Assembly (NCBI RefSeq): GCF_023205015.1
Contig: NZ_CP096258.1
Location: 868,001 to 932,000 of the forward strand
Length of the DNA: 64,000 nucleotides
Source: Providencia rettgeri
GTDB taxonomy: Bacteria; Pseudomonadota; Gammaproteobacteria; Enterobacterales; Enterobacteriaceae
Direction: 5' to 3'
Shown: one piece after another, positions 36,032-44,156 of the stretch
Position numbering within the stretch: position 1 is the stretch's first letter
How the letters are laid out: every line of letters starts with the position of its first letter
Translations under genes and position numbers: made by a program
Notes under the pieces: model-generated
What the model was told of the DNA's origin: nothing
What the model saw: only the letters and a program-made list of their open reading frames with translations
Database searches by the model: none

Positions 36032-36059
36032 TTTAGCGGAAAATTGGAACTGAGAATCG

Positions 36060-38870
36060 ATGAGTGACTATAAAAATACCCTGAATCTACCAGAAACAGG
36101 GTTCCCAATGCGTGGCGACCTCGCTAAACGCGAACCACAGATGTTAGAGCGCTGGTACAAAGAAGGTTTGTATCAGGCAATCCGTAAAGCAAAATCGGGC
36201 AAGAAAACGTTTATTCTGCACGATGGCCCTCCGTATGCTAACGGCAGTATTCATATTGGTCACTCAGTTAACAAAATTCTCAAAGACATTATTATTAAGT
36301 CCAAAGGGTTGGCGGGTTATGATTCCCCATACATCCCTGGTTGGGACTGCCATGGATTACCGATTGAACATAAAGTTGAACAAATCGTCGGTAAGCCAGG
36401 TGAAAAAGTTTCCGCTGCTGAATTTCGTGCACAATGCCGTCAATACGCTAAAGAGCAAATTGAAGGCCAAAAAGCTGATTTCATGCGTCTAGGTGTATTA
36501 GGTGAGTGGGATAAACCTTATCTAACAATGGATTTTAAAACCGAAGCTCACATTATTCGAGCATTGGCAAAAACTATTGCAAACGGTCATTTAGTGAAAG
36601 GGGCAAAACCTGTTCACTGGTGTACAGCCTGCGGTTCTTCATTAGCGGAAGCTGAAGTTGAATATTATGATAAAACTTCACCATCTATCTATGTTCGCTT
36701 CCCTTCTGTAGATGGCAAAGCTGTGTGCGAAAAATTTGGTATTGTTAGCGAAAAAACACCTTCGTTAGTCATCTGGACAACAACGCCTTGGACTTTACCT
36801 GCTAACCGTGCGATTTCTTTAAACCCAGAGTTTAAATATAATTTAATCGAAGCAAATGGTGAATTAGTCATTTTAGCTGCCGATCTCGTCGAAGAGGTCA
36901 TGAAAACGGTAGGTGTTGAAGCATGGGCGGTTTTAGGTGAGTGTGAAGGTTCTGCACTTGAACTTTTACGTTTCAATCATCCATTTATGGGCTTTGATGT
37001 GCCTGCAATTTTGGGTGACCACGTGACATTAGACGCGGGTACTGGTGCTGTTCATACTGCACCGGGCCATGGTCCTGAAGACTATGTTGTTGGCCAAAAA
37101 TATGGTTTAGAAACAGCGAACCCTGTGGGGCCAGATGGTTGCTTCTTACCAAATACTTACCCAACATTAGATGGCGTATTTATTTTCAAAGCGAATGACC
37201 TTATCGTTGAATTATTGAGCGAAAAAGGCGCATTACTATACAAACAAGCGATTCAACACAGCTACCCATGCTGCTGGCGCCATAAGACTCCGGTTATCTT
37301 CCGTGCTACGCCACAGTGGTTTATCGGTATGGATAAAAACGGCTTACGTGAACAATCTCTGAAAGAAATTGATATTGTTCAATGGATCCCGGGTTGGGGG
37401 CGCGCACGTATAGAGTCAATGGTTGAAAACCGTCCAGACTGGTGTATTTCTCGTCAACGTACTTGGGGTACCCCAATGTCGTTATTTGTTCATAAAGACA
37501 CTGAAGAACTGCACCCTCGTACATTAGAATTAATGGAAGAAGTGGCTAAGCGTGTTGAAGTGGATGGCATTCAAGCATGGTGGGATCTTGACCCTGCTGA
37601 GCTGTTGGGTGATGAAGCCGAAACATATCGTAAAGTACCTGACACCTTAGACGTATGGTTTGACTCAGGTTCAACGCACTTTGCGGTAGTGGACGCACGC
37701 CCTGAATTTCATGGCAATTCAGCGGATATGTACCTTGAAGGTTCAGATCAACACCGCGGCTGGTTTATGTCATCATTGATGTTATCAACGGCAATGAAAG
37801 GTAAAGCACCTTATCGCCAAGTATTGACTCATGGCTTCACTGTTGATGGTCAAGGCCGCAAAATGTCTAAATCTTTAGGCAACACAGTGAGTCCACAAGA
37901 TGTGATGAACAAACTGGGTGCGGATATCTTACGTTTATGGGTTGCATCAACGGATTATACGGGTGAAATTGCGGTTTCAGATGAAATTTTAAAACGTGCG
38001 GCAGATTCTTACCGCCGTATCCGTAATACAGCGCGTTTCTTATTGGCTAACCTTAACGGCTTCAATCCAGAAACTGATATGGTGAAGCCAGAAGATATGG
38101 TGGTCTTAGATCGATGGGCGGTGAGCCGTGCTTTAGAAGCTCAGCAAGAAATTGCTAAAGCCTATGATGAGTATGACTTCCTATCCGTTATTCAGCGCTT
38201 AATGCATTTTTGTTCTATCGAGATGGGTTCATTCTATCTGGATATCATCAAAGACCGTCAGTATACCGCGAAAAGTGATAGCTTAGCGCGTCGTAGCTGC
38301 CAAACTGCATTATTCCATATTGTTGAAGCGTTAGTGCGTTGGATGGCTCCAGTTCTGTCATTCACTTCTGATGAAATTTGGAATGAATTACCAGGAAAAC
38401 GAGCTCAATTCGTTCTTACAGAAGAGTGGTATAACGGTTTATTTGGTTTAGATGAATCAAATGAAATGAACAACAGTTTCTGGACTGAGCTACTGGCTGT
38501 TCGTGGTGAAGTGAATAAGGTCTTAGAACAAGCGCGTACTGATAAACTCATCGGGGGCTCATTAGAAGCTGCTGTGACTCTGTATGCGGATAAAGCGCTG
38601 GCCGAAAAACTGCAAAGCCTTGGTGATGAATTACGCTTTGTTTTACTGACATCACAAGCCCATGTCGCTGATATCGCAACAGCTCCTGCAGATGCGCAAG
38701 AAAGCGAATTAAAAGGCCTGAAAATTGCGTTCAGTAAAGCTGCGGGTGAAAAATGCCCTCGCTGCTGGCACTACGCAAGTGATATTGGCTCTTCGAGCGA
38801 GCAACCAGAAATTTGTGGTCGCTGTGTTACTAACGTAGCCGGTAACGGCGAAACGCGTAAGTTTGCTTAA
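36060..38870 (+). CDS. ileS: Isoleucyl-tRNA synthetase
   Basis: 936 residues (E. coli 938). Class I synthetase: HIGH at 65-68, KMSKS in QGRKMSKSLGNTV, CP1 editing domain between, and a C-terminal zinc site (CPRCWHY ... CGRCVTNV). Charges tRNA-Ile and edits valine. 28 bp after ribF and overlapping lspA by one base (TAATG), as in many enterobacteria. Confidence 0.98.
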   Translation: MSDYKNTLNLPETGFPMRGDLAKREPQMLERWYKEGLYQAIRKAKSGKKTFILHDGPPYANGSIHIGHSVNKILKDIIIKSKGLAGYDSPYIPGWDCHGLPIEHKVEQIVGKPGEKVSAAEFRAQCRQYAKEQIEGQKADFMRLGVLGEWDKPYLTMDFKTEAHIIRALAKTIANGHLVKGAKPVHWCTACGSSLAEAEVEYYDKTSPSIYVRFPSVDGKAVCEKFGIVSEKTPSLVIWTTTPWTLPANRAISLNPEFKYNLIEANGELVILAADLVEEVMKTVGVEAWAVLGECEGSALELLRFNHPFMGFDVPAILGDHVTLDAGTGAVHTAPGHGPEDYVVGQKYGLETANPVGPDGCFLPNTYPTLDGVFIFKANDLIVELLSEKGALLYKQAIQHSYPCCWRHKTPVIFRATPQWFIGMDKNGLREQSLKEIDIVQWIPGWGRARIESMVENRPDWCISRQRTWGTPMSLFVHKDTEELHPRTLELMEEVAKRVEVDGIQAWWDLDPAELLGDEAETYRKVPDTLDVWFDSGSTHFAVVDARPEFHGNSADMYLEGSDQHRGWFMSSLMLSTAMKGKAPYRQVLTHGFTVDGQGRKMSKSLGNTVSPQDVMNKLGADILRLWVASTDYTGEIAVSDEILKRAADSYRRIRNTARFLLANLNGFNPETDMVKPEDMVVLDRWAVSRALEAQQEIAKAYDEYDFLSVIQRLMHFCSIEMGSFYLDIIKDRQYTAKSDSLARRSCQTALFHIVEALVRWMAPVLSFTSDEIWNELPGKRAQFVLTEEWYNGLFGLDESNEMNNSFWTELLAVRGEVNKVLEQARTDKLIGGSLEAAVTLYADKALAEKLQSLGDELRFVLLTSQAHVADIATAPADAQESELKGLKIAFSKAAGEKCPRCWHYASDIGSSSEQPEICGRCVTNVAGNGETRKFA

Positions 38871-39373
38871 TGAAGACGCCAGTTTGTTCTACCGGTTTGC
38901 GTTGGTTATGGTTGACCATTGTGATCATCGTTGCGGATTTAGGCATTAAGCAGTTAGTGCTTAGTGACCTAAATCTGTACGAGCCACATCCGATAATGCC
39001 ATTTTTCAACATAATGTACGCACAAAATTTTGGAGCGGCATTTAGTTTCTTGGCTGATGAAGGTGGCTGGCAACGTTGGTTCTTTGCAGGTATTGCAATT
39101 GGGATATCCATTATCTTAATGGTCATGATGTATCGCCAAAGTGCACAAAAGCGCCTCTCAAACATTGCTTATGCGTTGATTATTGGTGGTGCTATCGGTA
39201 ATTTAAGCGATCGTTTAGTTCATGGCTTTGTTATTGATTACCTTGATTTTTACGTTGGTAATTGGCATTGGCCGACATTTAACCTAGCGGATATGGCGAT
39301 ATGTATTGGTGCGGCACTTGTCATTTTTGAAGGTTTCTTACCCGATAAATCAAAGCAAGAAAAAGCCAATTAA
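38870..39373 (+). CDS. lspA: Lipoprotein signal peptidase (SPase II)
   Basis: 167 residues, four membrane helices. Catalytic Asp pair in IGNLSDRLVHGFVIDYLDFY and FNLADMAI; YAQNFGAAFSFLAD is another family motif. Cleaves prolipoproteins after diacylglyceryl transfer. Its substrates in this window include CusC. Translationally coupled to ileS. Confidence 0.97.
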   Translation: MKTPVCSTGLRWLWLTIVIIVADLGIKQLVLSDLNLYEPHPIMPFFNIMYAQNFGAAFSFLADEGGWQRWFFAGIAIGISIILMVMMYRQSAQKRLSNIAYALIIGGAIGNLSDRLVHGFVIDYLDFYVGNWHWPTFNLADMAICIGAALVIFEGFLPDKSKQEKAN

Positions 39374-39408
39374 GATGGCAGTGTACTAGGTTAGAATGTA
39401 ATAACTCA

Positions 39409-39429
39409 CAGCCCAGATTTTCTGGGCTG
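39409..39429 (+). terminator. Hairpin between lspA and fkpB
   Basis: Stem CAGCCCAGA / TCTGGGCTG with TTT loop, followed by AATTTTAT. A weak terminator separating the ribF-ileS-lspA and fkpB-ispH units. Confidence 0.6.
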
Positions 39430-39455
39430 AATTTTATGATAAATAGGTTTGGTTT

Positions 39456-39926
39456 ATGTCTACTCAAATACAGGCGCAGAGCTCTGTTTTACTGCATTTC
39501 ACATTGAAATTGGAAGATGGCTCTACGGCTGACTCCTCGCATGCACAAGGGAAGCCTGCGTTATTTGTTTTAGGGAATGACTCCTTATCGCCAGAACTTG
39601 AAGCCCAATTGATTGGCCTTAATGAAGGTGAAAAGAAAAGTTTTTCACTGCCCGGAGATACTGTTTTTGGGAAACATAACCCTGACTTAGTTCAATATTT
39701 TTCATTACGTGATTTTATAGAAACGGGCATCCCTGAAATTGGTACGATAATGCTATTCACAGCGATGAATGGCAGTGAAATGCCAGGTGTAGTAAAATCA
39801 ATTGAAGGCGAGTCGATTACGATTGATTTTAATCACCCGCTCGCTGAGCAGCAAATTAGTTTTGATATCGAAGTGCTTGAAGTAGATCCGCAATTGGAGA
39901 ATCACAATGCAAATATTAATGGCTAA
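39456..39926 (+). CDS. fkpB: FKBP-type peptidyl-prolyl cis-trans isomerase FkpB (SlpA)
   Basis: 156 residues (E. coli 149). SlyD/SlpA-type FKBP: LHFTLKLEDGSTADSS at the N-terminus, GLNEGEKKSFSLPG and an insert-in-flap domain, then HPLAEQQISFDIEV. Cytoplasmic proline isomerase/chaperone. Its last 20 bases overlap the ispH start, indicating coupled translation. Confidence 0.94.
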   Translation: MSTQIQAQSSVLLHFTLKLEDGSTADSSHAQGKPALFVLGNDSLSPELEAQLIGLNEGEKKSFSLPGDTVFGKHNPDLVQYFSLRDFIETGIPEIGTIMLFTAMNGSEMPGVVKSIEGESITIDFNHPLAEQQISFDIEVLEVDPQLENHNANING

Positions 39927-40860
39927 CCCTCGTGGGTTTTGTGCAGGCGTAGACCGCGCAATTAGCATCGTAGAAAGGGCATTAGAAATCTATGGCGCTC
40001 CAATTTACGTTCGTCACGAAGTGGTTCATAACCGTTATGTTGTTGATGATTTACGTCAACGCGGTGCTATCTTTATTGAGGAAATCTCCGAAGTCCCTGA
40101 TGGGTCAATCTTGATTTTTTCTGCACACGGTGTTTCCCAAGCTATTCGTCAAGAAGCGCGCTCTCGCGATCTAACAATGTTATTTGATGCGACTTGTCCT
40201 TTAGTGACGAAAGTTCATATGGAAGTTGCACGAGCGAGCCGCAAAGGCAAAGAAGCCATTTTAATTGGCCACGCTGGGCACCCAGAAGTCGAAGGTACGA
40301 TGGGGCAATATAGCAACCCTGAGGGGGGGATGTATCTTGTTGAAAGCCCAGAAGATGTTTGGAAGCTACAAGTGAAAGATGAAAATAATCTCTCTTTCAT
40401 GACGCAAACAACACTTTCTGTAGATGATACTTCCGATGTTATTGATGCGCTGACATCTCGCTTTCCAAGTATCGTTGGGCCTCGTAAAGACGATATTTGT
40501 TATGCAACGACTAACCGCCAAGAAGCGGCGAGAGAGCTTGCAGAACGTGCTGACATTGTTTTAGTCGTCGGTTCTAAAAACTCATCGAACTCAAACCGTC
40601 TTGCGGAGTTAGCTTCGCGTATGCAAAAACCTGCCTATTTAATTGATGGTGCGGAAGATATTAAAACGGAATGGTTAGCAGATAAAAATATTATCGGCTT
40701 GACAGCAGGGGCATCTGCGCCAGACATTTTAGTTCGACAAGTTATTGATAGACTTAAAGAATTGGGGGCTGATTCTGTTGTTGAATTGCAAGGCCGTGAA
40801 GAAAATATCGTCTTCGAAGTTCCTAAAGAATTAAGGGTTGAAGTCAAAGAGATTAATTGA
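39907..40860 (+). CDS. ispH: 4-hydroxy-3-methylbut-2-enyl diphosphate reductase
   Basis: 317 residues. The three Cys that hold the Fe-S cluster are present: Cys12 (NPRGFCAGVDRAI), one near 96 (FDATCPLVTKVH) and one near 197 (KDDICYATTNRQ); HEVVHN and TAGASAPD motifs are also conserved. Final step of the non-mevalonate isoprenoid pathway, giving IPP and DMAPP. Confidence 0.97.
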   Translation: MQILMANPRGFCAGVDRAISIVERALEIYGAPIYVRHEVVHNRYVVDDLRQRGAIFIEEISEVPDGSILIFSAHGVSQAIRQEARSRDLTMLFDATCPLVTKVHMEVARASRKGKEAILIGHAGHPEVEGTMGQYSNPEGGMYLVESPEDVWKLQVKDENNLSFMTQTTLSVDDTSDVIDALTSRFPSIVGPRKDDICYATTNRQEAARELAERADIVLVVGSKNSSNSNRLAELASRMQKPAYLIDGAEDIKTEWLADKNIIGLTAGASAPDILVRQVIDRLKELGADSVVELQGREENIVFEVPKELRVEVKEIN

Positions 40861-40883
40861 TCATTTGATTTTAATTATGGAAG

Positions 40884-40916
40884 CAGCCTTGTTAGCTTTA
40901 TTTCAAGGCTGTTTTT
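40884..40916 (+). terminator. ispH terminator
   Basis: Stem CAGCCTTG / CAAGGCTG followed by five T residues, 23 bp after the ispH stop. Confidence 0.85.
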
Positions 40917-42171
40917 CATTTTACTACTTGTGAAAAGTATCTCTTCTTTATGTATTGGGCGTAATCATTTACGTTTATAATGCCTTTAATCTCCCCAAAT
41001 ACTGCCATTCATACAAGCTTATCATCATTTAATTAATACTGAGTTTAATGTGCATTTCTAGTCTACGTAATATTGAACTTCATCAGTGCTATGAGTATTG
41101 ATAATGCTTCCCCCTCTAATTACTTACTAAGAGCTTCGATAGAGCTAAAATCCGCTCACTTAAAGCCTTGATAGAGATGATAGAAGAGTGAATTAGAATC
41201 TATCACGTATCGGTAAGTTTTTTCTTTGATTTTTAAAAATTAGGAGTATTGACACTTGTTTTTGGCAAATTCATATTTTTTTCTATTTACTAATTAAAAT
41301 ACTAATGCAGTAAATTTAATTTTATTAATCAAAAGAACAAAATTAATTCAGTGATGTAATGAAATTAAATTACTTTTATACTAACTTAAAATACATGAGT
41401 TATAATTTCAACACGAAAACACACGGTTAATAATTAATTGTTACATTTGTTTTTGTTTTTTGGATATTACATATATCACTTAATTGTAACAATGTGAAAA
41501 TAATACATATATAAATGATAATATAAAAACGATGTCAAGTAATTCTAATTAAAGAATGTGTTTTTTTTGTTTTTTTAATTGATTGATTTAATTGGGTTTT
41601 AATTTTAATTTAAATGTGAAGAAAATATTTTGCTTTATTTGATAGGTTTCATCTATCGTATGACTGTTTATTTAGTGGTAAAAGCAAGTTTGAGTTGTAC
41701 GCATGTGTCGAGTATCTTTATTGCGGTTGATTAGGTATTCTAAAAACATTATCAATAAAAGTTACTATTTTTATTCGTTAAGTATTTAACAATAAAAATA
41801 CCAATAACTTTTGGTGTTAAATCTCCTAGGTGCAGAAATGTAAAACTCAATACAGAATGATGATATCGAAAGATGTAACGGGAAATAAAAATTAGATCTT
41901 ATCTATACCATTGTTCTGATTCACTGATATATGGATGGCTCGGTATTCTAATAGTTTCTGAGACTGCAGATGGATTCATTTTTATTCTCCATGTGAGTTT
42001 TATTTAACTGTTGATATGTGATCAACGAAAAATAGTGGTTATTTTTATCTGAAAATATACCTGGTATTGCCATGTGGTTGATACTTTTTTTATTTAACCT
42101 ATTCGATGAATTTTTTAATTTTCAATAGGGTCTAGTTTAATTTTTCTAATTAATAATATCAAGGAATAGTC
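40917..42171. other. AT-rich non-coding leader upstream of fimbrial operon
   Basis: About 1.26 kb without a credible gene on either strand. It contains a large imperfect hairpin (41757-41812) and a dyad ATTGTTACA / TGTAACAAT (41437-41445 and 41485-41493). TTGAT-N5-ATCAA lies at 42011-42025. No pair of inverted repeats suggestive of a fim-type invertible switch was found by eye, and no fimB/fimE-like recombinase gene is nearby. Presumably holds the fimbrial promoter and silencer (H-NS-type) DNA. Confidence 0.5.
41757..41812. repeat. Long imperfect hairpin upstream of fimbrial operon
   Basis: Arms AAAAGTTA...TATTTTTATT..GTTAA and TTAAC..AATAAAAATA...TAACTTTT pair over about 23 positions, interrupted by small bulges, around a 4-nt loop. 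About 360 bp before the major pilin gene. Confidence 0.6.
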
Positions 42172-42717
42172 ATGAAAGTTAAATCGTTAGCATTAGTTGT
42201 TATTTCAGCTTTATCTCTGAGTTCTGTAGCTGCAGTTGCTGCAACAACAGTTAATGGCGGTACTGTTCATTTTAAAGGTGAGCTTGTTAACGCAGCTTGT
42301 GCAGTAGACGGTGGTTCATCTGACCAAACCGTTACTTTAGGGCAAGTACGCACAGCTAGATTAGCTCAAGCAGGTGATACTAGCGGATCTGTTGGTTTCA
42401 ACATTAATTTAAATGACTGTGATACTCAAGTTTCTAAAACAGCTAAAGTTGCATTTATCGGAGCTGCTACTGATGCTGCTAACCCAACTGTTTTAGCTAT
42501 CACTTCAGGTGTTGCAGGTTCAGCTACAAATGTTGGTATCCAAATTTTAGATTCTAAAGGAACTGCTCTAGGCTTAGATGGTAGCACTTTCAGCAGCCCG
42601 ATTACTCTGAAAGATGGTTCTAACGTTCTGCCATTCCAGGCTCGTTACTTTGCAACTGGCGCAACCACTGCTGGTTCAGCAAATGCAGATGCTACTTTCT
42701 CTGTACAGTACGAGTAA
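42172..42717 (+). CDS. Major fimbrial subunit, type 1-like pilin
   Basis: 181 residues. Signal peptide to about residue 23 (AVAA), then the pilin fold: GGTVHFKGELVNAACAV, a disulfide between that Cys and the one in LNDCDTQ, VGIQILDSKGTALGLDG, and the C-terminal donor-complemented end ADATFSVQYE with penultimate Tyr. FimA/MrpA-like. First gene of a seven-gene operon. A small hairpin after it (42748-42765) can keep the major subunit in excess over downstream genes. Confidence 0.92.
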   Translation: MKVKSLALVVISALSLSSVAAVAATTVNGGTVHFKGELVNAACAVDGGSSDQTVTLGQVRTARLAQAGDTSGSVGFNINLNDCDTQVSKTAKVAFIGAATDAANPTVLAITSGVAGSATNVGIQILDSKGTALGLDGSTFSSPITLKDGSNVLPFQARYFATGATTAGSANADATFSVQYE

Positions 42718-42747
42718 TTTGTAAACTATGATTAGGGATTAATCATT

Positions 42748-42765
42748 AAAACCATGGATGGTTTT
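42748..42765 (+). terminator. Attenuating hairpin after major pilin
   Basis: Stem AAAACCAT / ATGGTTTT with a 2-nt loop between pilin genes; weak, consistent with partial termination. Confidence 0.5.
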
Positions 42766-42794
42766 CAAGAATAGAAAGGGAAAGGCAAAGTGCA

Positions 42795-43331
42795 ATGAAA
42801 AAACTAACGATTAGTTTATTAACTCTGTTTTCTTCCTTTGCTTTAGCAGGTAATCAGTGGAAAGTTCAGTTACCTGGTGGAGGGATGAGATTTCAAGGCG
42901 AGTTGATCGCAGAAGCGTGTAGCGTTGAAACATCTGAGCGATTTTTAACAGTTAATATGGGACAAGTACGAACGAATATGTTTAAAGAAGCTGGTGATGA
43001 TTCAGAGCCAACAAGCTTTAATATTTATCTTCGTGATTGTAGTAAAAATGTTAGTGAACATGTGTATATAAATTTTTCAGGGATTGCTGACAAAAATAAT
43101 CCCCATATTTATTCTGTAAGCAATGGAGTTAATGCTGCAAATGGAGTTGGAATTGCTATATTTGATGCTGGAAATGAATTAATACCTATCAATGATGCAC
43201 CAAAAAAAATAGCAAAAATAGAATCTAAAGATGTGGTTTTACACTTTACTGCCAAATATCGGGCTACCAGCAATAATATTACGGGTGGTACTGCAAATGC
43301 CCAAGCACTGTTCTCTTTAACTTATGAATAA
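42795..43331 (+). CDS. Second pilin-like subunit (FimI position)
   Basis: 178 residues. Signal peptide (MKKLTISLLTLFSSFALA) and a pilin domain resembling the major subunit: GGGMRFQGELIAEACSV, MGQVRTNMFKEAGD, LRDCSKN and ANAQALFSLTYE. Position between major pilin and chaperone matches FimI. Possibly a terminator or anchor subunit; role inferred from position. Confidence 0.85.
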   Translation: MKKLTISLLTLFSSFALAGNQWKVQLPGGGMRFQGELIAEACSVETSERFLTVNMGQVRTNMFKEAGDDSEPTSFNIYLRDCSKNVSEHVYINFSGIADKNNPHIYSVSNGVNAANGVGIAIFDAGNELIPINDAPKKIAKIESKDVVLHFTAKYRATSNNITGGTANAQALFSLTYE

Positions 43332-43395
43332 AATAAATTTAGGGTTAGTTTCAGTACACAAATAATATTTTTAAATGTATAAGGATTGATTCAAA

Positions 43396-44094
43396 ATGAA
43401 ATCAATAAAAAAATATAAGTTGTTAACGTCAATATTGGTGCTTTTAAGTTCAGTGTTCTTCAACCAAGCGAATGCTGCGGTAGCTTTAGGAGCAACTCGA
43501 GTTATTTATGATGAAGGCCAAAAACAAGTACAATTGTCTGTTACAAATAATGATGAGAAAGGTGTTTTTCTTATACAGTCATGGGTTGAAAATACAAATG
43601 GACAGAAAGATAAGCAATTTGTAATAACTCCACCATTATTTACAATGAATGGAAAAAAAGAAAATACACTGCGCATAATTGATGCAACAAATAACCAACT
43701 TCCTAAAGATAGAGAAAGTCTTTTTTGGTTGAACGTTAAGGCTATTCCTGCGATGGATAAAAGTAAAGAAAATGAAAATACTTTACAATTAGCCATCATT
43801 AGCAGAATAAAACTTTATTATCGCCCAAGTAATTTGGATCTTGATCCTTCTAAAGTTCCAGATGAATTACGTTTTAAAATTACGGGTAATAAATTAACTA
43901 TTATTAACCCAACTCCATATTTTGCAACAGTTACTGACATCACTGTTGGTGCTACAAAACTGGAGAATGTTTTAGTTCCTCCTTTAGGTGAAATAGTCAC
44001 AAATATGCCTTCTAATGCAAAAGGTAATATTACCTTTAGAACAATAAATGATTATGGCGCATTAACACCTGTCGCATCTGGTATTGCTAAATAA
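43396..44094 (+). CDS. Periplasmic fimbrial chaperone (FimC-like)
   Basis: 232 residues: signal peptide to about 27, then a PapD-like two-domain chaperone. ALGATRVIYDEGQKQVQLSVTN carries the active Arg, and LFWLNVKAIP the active Lys. RIKLYYRPSNL and NPTPYFATV are domain motifs. It donates its G1 strand to pilins and delivers them to the usher. Confidence 0.93.
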   Translation: MKSIKKYKLLTSILVLLSSVFFNQANAAVALGATRVIYDEGQKQVQLSVTNNDEKGVFLIQSWVENTNGQKDKQFVITPPLFTMNGKKENTLRIIDATNNQLPKDRESLFWLNVKAIPAMDKSKENENTLQLAIISRIKLYYRPSNLDLDPSKVPDELRFKITGNKLTIINPTPYFATVTDITVGATKLENVLVPPLGEIVTNMPSNAKGNITFRTINDYGALTPVASGIAK

Positions 44095-44156
44095 ATGGAT
44101 GTAATGCAATTCAGTTAAGTGTAATAGATTTAAATGGCGATTAGACTGGAGGGAAC

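Noticed and set aside
40861..42171. Possible fim-type invertible promoter element
   Set aside because: I found hairpins and short dyads but no pair of longer inverted repeats at a suitable distance, and no recombinase gene is nearby.
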